Program-made: the position numbers and the translations under genes
In this document: positions 45,945-56,182 of the stretch, piece by piece
Layout: every line of letters begins with the position of its first letter
Numbering within the stretch: the first letter of the stretch is position 1
DNA from: Tipula vernalis
Lineage: Eukaryota; Arthropoda; Insecta; Diptera; Tipulidae
DNA length: 64,000 bases
Assembly: GCA_958295665.1 (NCBI GenBank)
Contig: OY282560.1
Location: 266,401,168-266,465,167, forward strand
Direction: 5' to 3'
The notes under the pieces: generated by a model
The model's database searches: none
Seen by the model: the letters and a program-made list of their open reading frames with translations, nothing else
Told to the model about the DNA's origin: nothing

Positions 45945-46368
45945 CCACCAACAAACTTGATTTTAAAATTAGAACAGGGCTAATAAAATAAGATTAAAAT
46001 TTGGGAGAGGCATAAAATATCCATTAATAAAATACCCAAGCACAAAATCCCCAAGGTTTTGAGAAATCCCCAAATTAAAAATTCCCAAACACTAAATCCC
46101 CAAGTTCAAAATCCCCAAGCAAAAAATTATTTGCATATGGGTCATTATGGATTTTATTTTGTTTTTGGGGGATTTTAAGCTCAACCCGTTAATAATAATA
46201 GTATGTAAAATTGTTTTATCTTGCACAGTATTCCTATTTCCTACGCTGATCATTATATCTTAGAATTGTGATTGTTTTAATTTTTTTTGCGTTTTGATTA
46301 TTCTTGATTTTGTTTAATCATATTTAACATTGATTGTAAATCGTCGCTGTGTAAAATAAATAATTTGT

Positions 46369-47781
46369 ATGGAATTAGTGCTTCAAAAATCGAATAAAGG
46401 GAACGAAAAATTATTCGTGGATGGATATGCATATCATTTGCATTCTAAAAATAAAAGAAATGATTATCGCTGGTCTTGTGCACAAAGGAAGCAACTGTTG
46501 TGCAAAAGTGTTGTGACTACAACAATAATTGATGACCGACATCACATTAAAAAGTCGCCGGTATGTCATAACCACGACCCAATAGCGCATTTGTTGCCTA
46601 TATCAAAATGCAATAACAGTCTCAAGGAAATGGGAAGTACATCTGGGCTTAAACCATCACAAATCATCCGCAAATCCATTGTTGACTGCCAACCAGATTG
46701 CCGCGTGTATATTCCTTCAAAACGAGCCCAAAAGCTGAAAATTTCACGAATAAGGAAATCCAACGGGGCCATAAATGAGCCGGAAAGTTTGTCAGACATA
46801 ATTATTCCGGAAATGTTAAAATATTTAGAAGGCGACCTTTTTGTCTTAAAAGAGACTACTTTCAACGACAATAAAAATATTATATTGGGGACTTCGGCCT
46901 CATTAAAAACATTGGGTAGTTGCAAGTGCTGGGTAATGGATGGAACATTTTATGTTGTTCCAACCATTTTCCGACAACTATTTACTATTCAAGGCCTTAT
47001 TGCCGGGCAATGTGTGCCATTGATTTTTTGCCTGATGAGCAAAAAAACAATGGAGGCGTACAATGAATTTTTTTATCAACTTTTCCAATTGGCGCTCGAA
47101 AGGAATATAAATCTCAATCCCAGTAGGATTATCAGTGATTTTGAGAAAACTATTTCGACTGCCGCCAAACAATATTTTCCGGATGCAAATTACAAAGGAT
47201 GCTTGTTCCATTTCGGGCAAATTATTTGGAGGCGTGTGCAGAAGGAAGGTCTGGCCCAAAAATATGGCAATTGTGAACAGTTTAACATTCAAGTCCGAAT
47301 GCTTAAAAGCTTGGCTTTCGTTCCTACTGAACATATTTTAATTTATTATAATGAGTTAATCACAAACTGCGGATGTAAAGATTTTCAAAAAATATGCTTA
47401 TGGTTTAAACAAAACTATATTTGTGGGAGAAGTCCAAAAAATGTTCCTAAATATAAGCCGGAATTTTGGTGCGTCGTAGATTCTATTGAAGAAAATTTTC
47501 CTCGCACACAAAATTCTATAGAAGCTTGGCATCGTAGACTTAAAGTTGTAGTTGGGAAAAAAAATTGTGGCTTATTTGAAATCATTAAAGAACTCTCACA
47601 TGAAATGATTGTTGTCCAGACTAATTTGCAAAAAATTCAATCTGGCGAAACTATAACTCCTACGAATACCACTCTGGGCCGGTATAAAAAGATAAGAAAC
47701 GTGATCAACAACCGCGAAAATATGGGCAAAGAGGATTTTTTGAAATCTATTGCATATAACATTACACTGTGTAATAAATGA
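46369..47781 (+). CDS. MULE transposase, FLYWCH-type, intact ORF
   Basis: An uninterrupted 470-codon frame from ATG 46369 to TGA 47779-47781. The N-terminal 75 residues (YAYHLHSKNKRNDYRWSC, then C near residue 45 and CHNH near residues 66-69) fit a FLYWCH-type zinc finger that would bind the element ends. The catalytic core has WVMDGTFYVVP (first Asp near residue 191), RIISDFE (second Asp near 255), GCLFHFGQIIWR (C-x2-H near 278-281, the MULE insert motif) and TQNSIEAWHRR (Glu near 385). All three acidic residues are present. The spacing suits a MULE DDE enzyme. No frameshift or stop was seen, unlike almost every other element here, so this copy may still encode an active enzyme. Confidence 0.88.
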   Translation: MELVLQKSNKGNEKLFVDGYAYHLHSKNKRNDYRWSCAQRKQLLCKSVVTTTIIDDRHHIKKSPVCHNHDPIAHLLPISKCNNSLKEMGSTSGLKPSQIIRKSIVDCQPDCRVYIPSKRAQKLKISRIRKSNGAINEPESLSDIIIPEMLKYLEGDLFVLKETTFNDNKNIILGTSASLKTLGSCKCWVMDGTFYVVPTIFRQLFTIQGLIAGQCVPLIFCLMSKKTMEAYNEFFYQLFQLALERNINLNPSRIISDFEKTISTAAKQYFPDANYKGCLFHFGQIIWRRVQKEGLAQKYGNCEQFNIQVRMLKSLAFVPTEHILIYYNELITNCGCKDFQKICLWFKQNYICGRSPKNVPKYKPEFWCVVDSIEENFPRTQNSIEAWHRRLKVVVGKKNCGLFEIIKELSHEMIVVQTNLQKIQSGETITPTNTTLGRYKKIRNVINNRENMGKEDFLKSIAYNITLCNK

Positions 47782-47870
47782 TACATTAATTATACCTGTG
47801 GTTTTAAACTTTTTAATAAATATAAATCAGTACTAAAATTATTTTGCTAATACATAGGTTTTTAAAAACT

Positions 47871-47977
47871 CCCAAAATTTCCCCAAATTTTGTTAAATAA
47901 GCTTGGGTTAGATTAAAAATCGCGGCGATTTTTAATCTAACCCAAGCTTGTTTAACAAAATTTGGGGAAATTTTGGG
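47871..47977. repeat. 107-bp near-perfect palindrome at the MULE 3' end block
   Basis: Bases 47871-47923 and 47925-47977 are reverse complements over 53 bp with one mismatch (AAATAAGC versus GCTTGTTT) around a central G at 47924. It contains GCTTGGGTTAGATTAAAAATCG and begins 90 bp after the transposase stop. It may act as a terminator hairpin or be the inner part of a foldback-like end. Confidence 0.88.
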
Positions 47978-48239
47978 GATTTTGTGTTTGGGGATTTTGT
48001 GCTTGGGGCTTTTGAATTTGGGTTTTTTTAATTTGGGGCTTATGATTTGGGGATTATGTGCTTGGGGATTTCGTTTTTGGAGATATCAAGCCCAACCCTT
48101 AAAATTTATTGTACGTGTTCTTCATTTTTTTACTTGAGTTTTTTTTTCTCGGAGAGACTCTCTCAGAGAGTTTTATAATATACAAGGTTAGTTGTAAAAA
48201 AACATATCGTGTCAGAAGTGGGATATGATGGTGGTGCTG

Positions 48240-48480
48240 CCTAATTAAATCTTATCAGCCATCTTGTCGTGTGTTTTTTGTTCACGTGAAATCCTAATTG
48301 CCCGTCATTATATGTACCGAGCTTTCTTAGTATTACACGTGTATAAATATCCAGTTTAACAATATAAGCAATAATCTACAAATCTTCATCAATTCATTAT
48401 TATCACGGCACGTGTACCTATATACATTATTATAAACCTTTGCTAACGTATTGTCGTACTGTGTTGTTCACGTGAAATAT
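48240..48480. repeat. Diverged direct repeat of 55575-55740 (possible old LTR fragment)
   Basis: CCCGTCATTATATGTACCGAGCTTTCTTAGTATTACACG (48302-48340) lines up with GCGTCATCATATCTATCGAGCCTTTGTGATATTATACG (55581-55618) in the same orientation, and similarity continues weakly to about 48470/55735. The downstream copy precedes BEL/Pao element A and could be part of its 5' LTR. This copy would then be a solo or partial LTR. Confidence 0.45.
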
Positions 48481-49720
48481 AACTAATGTCTTCCGCCGTA
48501 AAAAACGCCTAGGCACTTTAAACGAATTGTGCGCCTACTGGGCGTTTTATTCGAATAAAACGCCCAGAGCGGTTTATTCAAGTTAAATGATTTAAATTAT
48601 TAAAATTCAAGTTTTTTTCAAAATTTTAATAATTCGTCGTAACACAGGACGTCCAATGGACTATACGAAAATTATGGAATATATTAGCGGCCGCCCGAAA
48701 GCAACCCTAATCTTCGACAATGAGGTCTTTAGCAATATATTGAAAAATATTACCCAACCCCTTTCGAACAATCGATCCTGGGCGAACCAAAATCGAAAGC
48801 CCACGATGATATATAGATTATATAGATTAACCGAAAAATTCACGTAATACGTGTTTTATTTTGCGTGATTGTCGTGTTGACCTTGATTTTATTTGCGTCG
48901 TGAGAAGTCTATTAAATCGAGCATTCATATTTTTCTAGAGTATATCTCATTTGCAATCGAATGGAGGGTTATATTTAAGCCTGAAATTCTGAGATTTTGT
49001 TAATATTTCCCAATTTCTGCAAAACCCTTGAAAGTCGATTTGTTAAATTTTTTAACTCGGAAAGTTACGAAAGGTTAACCTTGATATTATAATAAAAAGT
49101 GAACTTTCGAACCAATTTAAATTTACTTATTGTTAAAATCCAAGAATTTAAAATTTTCAAGTCATTCTACCAAAAAAACTGTATTTACGTTTAAATGACG
49201 AGTGAATTTGACCTAAGTAGAAACATCGTTTTTGACAGTGTTGGAAGTAAGAATGTTGATGCGATGGAAGAATTATGAAACTTTGAATTTTCTTATTATA
49301 CCATGTATAAGAATCATTTTTTCTTAGAGTCCTCGTAAAACTCTTGTTCGAAATTATTTTATGAACGCTTAAGAAATTTTCGTCGTTAAACACAGAGTAT
49401 TCAGTTCAAAGTTCAATTCTAGCCACTGACCAACATTTAGCTACAGCCAAAACCAGCGAATCAGTACGAATCCTTACAGAATTGACAGACATGAAAACAA
49501 CGATTTTGAGTATAAATCGTTCGTTGAGCTGACCACCTACTACAATCTATTACATTAAGCCATAGATTTTTATTCATTTTAAAAGTATTTAGAATTTAAT
49601 CTGGACTGCAAAAGATAATTTGGAGGCTTACCAACAAAAAGCAAATAACATATTCAAACTTGATTTTGGAAATTTCACAAAGCGAATTGTCAGTCTCTTC
49701 GTTATTACAGTTAGCAAGCT

Positions 49721-50062
49721 TGTAATGCCATCCATCATCGTTTTATAAAATATATTACTTTAGGTTATTGAATTGTTAGTATTGTAAAGTAAGCATATTT
49801 TAAAAGTCAATATTCGCAATGGAATTCAGTCCACAAATTATATATAAATTATTTTAATTTGTGCTGACGATATAAAATATGCTTACTAAATAAAAATTGA
49901 ATTAAAAATTAATATTTAAGAAAATTTAGTTTTTAAGTACACATAATCAAAAGAAGTCAAAAAAATCTAGATAGTGAAAAAAAATGTAATTTAAAATTTT
50001 AATAAAAACTTTACATAGTGAACAAAAAATGTGATTTAATAAATTCAATAAAAGACATTACA
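49721..50062 (+). repeat. 5' LTR of the gypsy element
   Basis: 342 bp, TG to CA. It is almost identical to 54866-55207. Differences include TATTCGCAAT versus TATCCGCAGT, and GTACACAT versus GTAAACAT. It is expected to hold the promoter and polyadenylation signals (AATAAA occurs at 50013-50018, 50037-50042 and 50047-50052). Confidence 0.93.
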
Positions 50063-50080
50063 TGGCGATCTTGCCTATTA
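50063..50080 (+). promoter_or_regulatory. Primer-binding site candidate
   Basis: TGGCGATCTTGCCTATTA starts directly after the 5' LTR. TGG complements the CCA end of a tRNA, and the downstream bases would pair with its acceptor arm. The tRNA species is not determined. Confidence 0.6.
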
Positions 50081-50560
50081 CGATCTGATAAAAGACATTA
50101 CAAAGTTATGACTATACCAAGTGCTTTGACACTTAAATTTAAAATTTTTTAAAAAGCGGAGTTAATCGATTTGTGCGCTAAACGGCTCATATGTAGCTTT
50201 TAATTGTGCTTTCACTTCAACCTCGACATTATGTGAAATCTGATTTGAATTACACTCTGTTATTACTTTTGAAATAAAATTGTTTAAGTCCGAAGTGACA
50301 TTTTTCAAACTACCAAAAACTTCAAAATAAACTTTAAAAATTTATTGTGTGCCATTGCTGGCTAATAAGCTAAAAAAATAATAAAACAGTGAAGTGAAGT
50401 GGTGTTAATGTCCGTCGCATTAACAAAATATATATATAAAAAAAATCGATAAAGACGAGAGTGGGCCCACCACTTAAAATTTTGGGGTTATATAAAAAAA
50501 ACGAGTACGAGCACTAAATGGATGTTTTTCTGGTGTATCTATTTAGAACAATGGGGATAA

Positions 50561-50776
50561 CAACAGAGCCAGCCTGCACAGCAATCTACGAACAACAACA
50601 ACATAAACGAGAAAATTGAAATTAAAGAAGAAAAACCTAACCTTGGATACATCGAGGTAATATTTATATTTATAGTACTAATTATAATAACGTTATTATT
50701 AAGAGAAATTTGTCGTCGATATAAGAAGCGTTTGACAGAAGTAACAGAAGCTGCGGTACGAGCCTCAAATGCGTAG
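50561..50776 (+). other. Open reading frame for a short single-pass membrane peptide, upstream of gag
   Basis: Between the 5' LTR and gag a frame of 71 codons runs from just after a TAA (50558-50560) to TAG (50774-50776). It has a Q/N-rich start (QQSQPAQQSTNNNN), an acidic stretch, a hydrophobic helix VIFIFIVLIIITLLL and then basic REICRRYKKR, the layout of a single transmembrane segment with positive inside. There is no ATG in frame. An ATG in another frame (50518 or 50551) would need a one-base shift at the GGGG tract. It may be chance in AT-rich DNA, but the hydrophobic-basic order is suggestive. Confidence 0.35.
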
Positions 50777-50912
50777 ATAAAAAAAAAAAAAAGATTGTAT
50801 AAATAATGTCGAAATTTAAGAGTAGAATTTAAGTTTAAGAAGTTAAGAAAATTTGGTTTGAGAAAAGTGTCGTTTGGTTGTGCATATTTTGTGATTTTTA
50901 TTTTTATTTTAT

Positions 50913-51230
50913 GTGGATCATATTAATTTCGAATTTCATGTGTTGATGAGTTATAAAGTTGTGATTCCACCATTTAAGAAAAAGATGAATCTAAATATTG
51001 CTAATGCCGTTAAAATTATCCCTGTATTTAATGGAGAACCTAGGGATTTAGAGAATTGTCTTAATTTAGTTAAATTAGTTCATGACCCATTAAAACAAGC
51101 GGAAAAAGAAAAATTGGTTACTTTGGTACTATCAGTTAAAATTACTGATACAATATAAGGTCTAAGATAGTATTAGAAGACAAACTGATAACTTTTGACC
51201 AATTAAAAAATTGTTTCGATAGGATTTTTG
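50913..51230 (+). pseudogene. Gypsy gag, internally deleted
   Basis: An 81-codon frame (TTATGT/GTGGATCATATTAATTTCG start region; MSYKVVIPPFKKKMNLNIANAV near residue 12) contains IIPVFNGEPRDLENCLNLVKLV, resembling the start of the capsid region in gypsy-type gag. A shifted continuation near 51160-51225 reads SKIVLEDKLITFDQLKNCFDRIF. The rest of capsid and all nucleocapsid zinc knuckles are missing, and the reading passes straight into protease. Gag normally forms the particle, so this copy cannot make one. Confidence 0.65.
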
Positions 51231-52043
51231 TGTCGAGTTGTATTAAAATCTGATTTGTCGGGAGACGTCTTGACATATCTGGTTGATACAGGATCGGATA
51301 TCTCTGCAATTAAAATAAATAAGATAATTAGTAATTTAGGAATTAATGAAAAGGAAAAGTGTAGAATTACAGGAGTAACAGACACTGAAACGTATTCGTT
51401 AGGAACTGTCTTTGCAAATTTTACAATAGATAGACAAAGTATAAAGCAAAAAATGCATATTGTAGGTCAAGATTTTCCCATTATCACTGATGGTATAATA
51501 GGTAGAGATTTTTTGAGTCAAAACCAGTGTATAATTGATTATGAAACCTTTACAATTTTGATAAGATTTCAAGAAGAAGAAGTTGTCTTACCAATGGAAA
51601 CGAGTTTGCCCAAGAAAAGTATTTTTAAAATACCTGCTAGAACAGAAATTTTACAGGCATTAAATATAAAACGAAATAGTGATAGTATAGTCTTAAGTGA
51701 TGAAATAAGAAAAGGAGTATTTATTTGCAACACATTAATTCCAAAAAATGGTATTGCACATATAAAAATAATAAATACTACAGAAGAATCTGTTCAAATA
51801 GAGAATTTTGAACTAAAAGTGGATAGTTTGAGTGACTACCATGTATGTGATTATGAAAAACAGGAAATTTTTAAGATATGTAGAGAATTTTTAGTTGTAT
51901 TTCATGTTTCGGGTGATAAGTTGACAACAAATAATTTTTATAAACAAGAGATATTAAAAGAAGATAATGTTCCTGTCTTTATAAAGAATTATAGGCTACC
52001 ACATGTCCATTATGAAGAAAGAAATAAAGAAACTAATAGATAA
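51228..52043 (+). pseudogene. Gypsy aspartic protease and RT N-terminus
   Basis: The 271-codon frame has the protease active site YLVDTGSDISAIK near residue 20 and the GIIGRDFLSQNQC flap-region motif near residue 92. The later part leads into the connection before RT (YRLPHVHYEE). A one-base shift near 52010 moves the reading to another frame (KKEIKKLIDNDIIEALISPYNSPLLVVPKKS, LVVDFRQLNKK), the fingers of RT. Protease would process the polyprotein. Confidence 0.8.
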
Positions 52044-52680
52044 TGATATTATAGAAGCTTTAATAAGTCCTTACAATTCACCTTTATTAGTAGTTCCAAA
52101 AAAATCTCCAGATGGAAATAAAAAAGTTAGATTAGTGGTTGATTTCAGGCAATTGAATAAAAAAATAATGATAAGGTGATAAGTTTCCGTTAACACGGCT
52201 AGAAGATGTGTTAGACAATATGGGCCGAGCGAAGTATTTCTCTACGCTTGATCTAACAAGTTCATTTCACCAGATAGAGTTAGAAAAAGAATTACGTCAT
52301 ATGACTGCGTTTTCAACGAATCAAGGGCATTTTCAATATAAAAGATTACCTTTTGGACTAAAAATCTCAACAAATAGTTTTCAAAGAATGTTATCTATTG
52401 CATTAGCCGGTTTAGATGAACTTGCTTTTCTTTATGTAGATGATATAATTGTTTTTGGATGTGGATTAACACATCATAATTCCAATTTAATTAGAGTATT
52501 ACAGAGACTGAGGTCCCATAATTTAAAAATCAATCCATCAAAATGTAATTTTCTAAAAAAAGAAGTTACATATTTAGGTCATCGCATTACCGATGAAGGT
52601 GTAAAACCAGATCCTGAGAAATATGAAGTAATCCAAAAACTTTCCTCGCCCAACCGATGCAGATGGTGCGCGTAGATTTT
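52044..52680 (+). pseudogene. Gypsy reverse transcriptase
   Basis: The clean frame at 52208-52675 holds YFSTLDLTSSFHQIEL, FSTNQGHFQYKRLPFGLK, LAFLYVDDIIVFG and TYLGHRITDEGVKPD. All catalytic Asp residues (LDL and YVDD) are present. It is flanked by a shift near 52175-52200 and another near 52660, where the reading resumes as RFFAFCNYYRKFI. It would synthesise cDNA inside the particle. Confidence 0.88.
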
Positions 52681-52689
52681 TTGCAATTA

Positions 52690-53521
52690 CTATAGAAAAT
52701 TCATTCGTGATTTTGCGTTAATAGCAAAACCTTTAAATACATTGTTAGAAAAAGGTACAGAATTCATTTGGACACAAGACTGTGAACAATCCTTCAATCT
52801 TTTAAAAACAAAACGAATGAATCCACCAATTCTCCAATACCCTAATTTTGACAAGGAATTTGTCTTGACAACTGATGCATCAAATTTTACACTAGGAGCG
52901 ATTTTATCTCAAGGAGACGTTGGAAAAGATCTACCGATTGCATATGCAAGTAGATCAATGGATAAACATGAATTAAATAGCCCGATAATAGAGAAGGAAC
53001 TCTTAGCAATTCATTGGGCTATAAATTATTTCAAGCCGTATCTGTATGGCAACAGTTTCACTGTAATTACTGACCATAGGCCGCTAGTAAGCCTCTTTAC
53101 AAATAAAAACCCATCATCTGAAATTACTAGAATTAGGTTAGATTTAATGGATTATGATTTTAAAATAATTTTTAAGCAAGGGAAGTTAAATACGAATGCG
53201 GATGCGCTCTCAAGAATAGTGTGGGATACACAAGCTCTGAAATCGTTAATCCCAAAAGAAACAATAAATGTAGTTACAAGAAATATGAAGAAGAAATTAG
53301 AAGAAAATAATATTAGTGTTAGGTTAGAAAAATCAAAGCAAGAGACTGATCAACTCTATGCATGGGAATGCACGTCAATTACAGAAATAGAAAATTTAAA
53401 GCAATTGCAATTTAGAATTGAAAGTTTAGATGTCCCATTAGGAGAATTAAATAAAAATAAAGAGGTACAAAAATGTATAGAAGATATAAATAGGTTAAAA
53501 AAAAGTAACTGTATTTGTTAG
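52690..53521 (+). pseudogene. Gypsy RNase H
   Basis: The frame at 52742-53521 (259 codons) begins in the connection (FIWTQDCEQSFNLLK) and carries LTTDASNFTLGAIL, SPIIEKELLAIHWAI, FTVITDHRPLV and ADALSRI, the D-E-D motifs of RNase H in Ty3/gypsy elements. A stop (TAG) at 53519-53521 separates it from the integrase frame 14 bp later. The stop may be a mutation. The domain would degrade RNA in the RNA/DNA hybrid. Confidence 0.88.
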
Positions 53522-53534
53522 TAATAATCTAACT

Positions 53535-54775
53535 TTGGAAATGGATTCAAAGTTGGAGAAACTAATAAAACGCATGCATGAATTAAGAATAAATAAGTTA
53601 GCGCTCAAAGATAATGATATAATTTTCTGTTACATGACTATGAATGAGTTTAAAGAAAAATTTAATAATCTGCAGATAAATAAGTTAGGGAGAGATAGTG
53701 AAAATGACTTAAGAATATTAATTTATAAAGCTTCTAAGATAATAGTTAATCCAGAAGAAATGTTAAGAATAATTCAAGAAAATCATATGACCCCAATTGG
53801 AGGGCATACTGGCATAAAAAGAACAATTTGTAAAATTAAACAAAGGTTTGTGTGGAAAAATTTGAGTAAAATGGTTAAGAAATTCATAAATAATTGTGAA
53901 TTATGTAAGAGAAATAAGATAGTTAAACATACGAAAGAAAAATTGGTCAAACTGAAACACCAGGAAGTAGTTTTGAAGTAATATCAGTAGATACAATAGG
54001 ACCACTTAACATCTCGAATGAATGTAGATATATCCTTACATTACAATGCGAATTAACAAAATATATTGAAGCAATCCCTATGAAAAATAAAGAAGCAATT
54101 ACAGTCGCAAGAGCAATAGTAGAAAAATTTATTTTAAAATACGGTATTTTCAAAATTTTGAAATCAGATATGGGAACAGAATTTCTGAATGAAATATTGA
54201 AAAACATTTGCGATTTATTGAAAATTAATCAAATTAATTCAACTCCTTATCATCATGAGACATTAGGTGCAATAGAGCGAAATCACAGAGTGCTAAATGA
54301 ATATTTAAATAATTTCACAACAGATTTTAATTGGGAAGAGTGGCTTCCTTACTTTGAATTTGCGTAAAATATAACACCGCACACAGAAATACAATATGTA
54401 TACTCCATTCGAATTAGTTTTTGGGAAATTAGCAAACATATCTACATTCATTACAGCTGAAGTATCAAAACCAATCTACAACTTTGATAATTATGCGGAG
54501 GAAGTAAGATTCAGATTGAGAGAAGCACATAAAAAGGCGAATAATTTACTACATCATTCAAAAATTAATAGAAAAGTAGAATATGATAAAAAAAAAATCC
54601 GTTAGATTTTAAAGTAGGTGATCACATTTTTCTTAAACGAGGTAATAGAAGGAAATTCGAGAGTAATTATACTGGTCCATATGAGACTATAGAAAGAAAC
54701 GGTGTAAATTCAAAAATAAAGATTGGAAAGGAAATAAAAGAAATTCACAATAATCGTTTAAAAAAGTAAATAAAA
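53535..54775 (+). pseudogene. Gypsy integrase
   Basis: The N-terminal zinc domain H-x-GGHTG-H-like, C-ELC (HMTPIGGHTGIKRT, NCELCKRNK) is in the frame at 53535-53981. The core continues with VISVDTIGP near 53982-54000, then in 54080-54367 with KSDMGTEF (D) and ETLGAIERNHRVLNEYL (E). A TAA at 54365-54367 interrupts the core after YFEFA. The C-terminal part (54396-54605, then shifted to about 54775) has FELVFGK and GDHIFLKRGN. All three catalytic residues D, D, E are present despite frameshifts. It would insert cDNA into chromosomal DNA. Confidence 0.85.
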
Positions 54776-54865
54776 GAATTTAAACATGTATTTCTATATG
54801 CTAATATAAAAAAAAAAAAAAAATATTCATATTTCATATTATTTTTTTTTTCTTAACGGTGAGGG

Positions 54866-55207
54866 TGTAATGCCATCCATCATCGTTTTATAAAATATAT
54901 TACTTTAGGTTATTGAATTGTTAGTATTGTAAAGTAAGCATATTTTAAAAGTCAATATCCGCAGTGGAATTCAGTCCACAAATTATATATAAATTATTTT
55001 AATTTGTGCTGACGATATAAAATATGCTTACTAAATAAAAATTGAATTAAAAATTAATATATAAGAAAATTTAGCTTTTAAGTAAACATAATCAAAAGAA
55101 GTCAAAAAATCTAGATAGTGAACAAAAAATGTAATTTAAAATTTTAATAAAGACTTTACATAGTGAACAAAAAATGTGATTTAATAAATTCAATAAAAGA
55201 CATTACA
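54866..55207 (+). repeat. 3' LTR of the gypsy element
   Basis: 342 bp, TG to CA, about 98% identical to 49721-50062 by eye. Preceded by the purine tract ACGGTGAGGG (54856-54865) and followed by the target-site copy AGCT. Confidence 0.93.
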
Positions 55208-56182
55208 AGCTTACAGATACAAATTTTGGATATAATAGCTCAAATATTCTTAATGGTAAGTAAAATGATTTTACTTGGCCTTAATGAAATTTATTATGCA
55301 AAATTCTAAATTTTTCCAAGGCAACTTCGGTTGGCAAAATCCTAAATTCGATTTATTTAATTACTAAATTTTATAACTTCCAAAATAATTCGAAGATCAA
55401 TGAATTCGTAAAAGTTTATTTTTATTTTGGTAGTGGTAATCGAATTTCCAAATACAGCGCTTAGGCTTTCGATTTGAATGGGCGTTTTATTTGATTTTTT
55501 CTTTCATTTTCAAGATGTTGAAATTTTCTGCTACTCCCAAATAAAGCGTCTAGGCGTTTTTTATGGTGGAAGACAGTAGGCGTCATCATATCTATCGAGC
55601 CTTTGTGATATTATACGATTGGAAATTTCCAGTTTTAACTTAAATACATCGCTGTTCATAACTTACAAATTCCTCATTATTTCATTATATGTACACGTTT
55701 GTATATATTTAGCCTCCGTTAGTACGAATGTGAATACATTTAGCAAAATATAGTATACCCAAAATTGGACACATTTCTTCAGGGCCTCTGTTGTTGCCAG
55801 TGCGGCAACAGCACTGGTAGATATCCAGTATTGATCGGAAAAAACCGCTATCATTCGTGTTCGTGTTGTATCGAAAGACTGAGTTCGAACAGGTTCAGTG
55901 TTTTCACATCACATAATTGAGACTGAGGTCGTGGAATTTCTACTCTATATTCACATTGGACTGCATTCCAGTAAAACGTTGAAATTTTATAAACCGGAAA
56001 ACAATTCAGGGTCCTCTACGTCAAACCGTAAGTTTTTATATTTTTTTTAGTTCTGTGAAGTTCTGGTGTAAATCCGGTTGCATATTCTACAAGATTTATT
56101 AGTCAAAATTACAGTTTGTTGTTCCAATCGTTCATTAAGTGATTAGTAAAAATTTCAGTACGATTCTATCTCAATTTCTACT

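Larger units (their letters stand above)
45975..48102 (+). mobile_element. MULE DNA transposon with repetitive inverted ends
   Basis: A transposase ORF (46369-47781) lies between two inverted end blocks. The left block (about 45980-46195) contains several AAATCCCCAAGCAC/AAAT-type words. The right block (about 47871-48100) contains the complement TTTGGGGATTTTGTGCTTGGGG repeatedly. The right end AAGCCCAACCCT (48088-48099) and the left AGGGCT (45974 on) are possible termini, with TAAAATTA/TAAAATTT next to them as a possible short target duplication. Exact ends remain tentative. Confidence 0.7.
49721..55207 (+). mobile_element. Ty3/gypsy LTR retrotransposon, young but defective
   Basis: Two 342-bp LTRs (49721-50062 and 54866-55207) both begin TGTAATG and end ATTACA, and differ by about 7 substitutions by eye. 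The target duplication is AGCT on both sides. A primer-binding site candidate TGGCGATCTTGCC abuts the 5' LTR, and a purine tract (GGTGAGGG) abuts the 3' LTR. Inside are a truncated gag, protease, RT, RNase H and integrase. No env-like ORF is seen. Frameshifts and a gag deletion make it non-autonomous. The protease-RT-RNaseH-integrase order is that of Metaviridae. Confidence 0.93.
48488..55574. mobile_element. TIR element interrupted by the gypsy copy
   Basis: GTCTTCCGCCGTAAAAAACGCCTAGGC at 48488-48514 is the inverted match of 55548-55574 (3 mismatches in 27). Next to each end is a GGGCGTTTTAT word. At 48538-48567 it forms a 30-bp perfect palindrome, CTGGGCGTTTTATTC and its complement. The DNA inside, minus the gypsy insertion (49721-55207), is about 1.6 kb without recognisable coding capacity. 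The frame at 48656-48847 has no known motif. This is probably a non-autonomous DNA transposon with foldback-like ends. Confidence 0.5.

Noticed and set aside
46566..47334. Minus-strand frames inside the MULE
   Set aside because: Antisense shadows of the intact 46369-47781 transposase.
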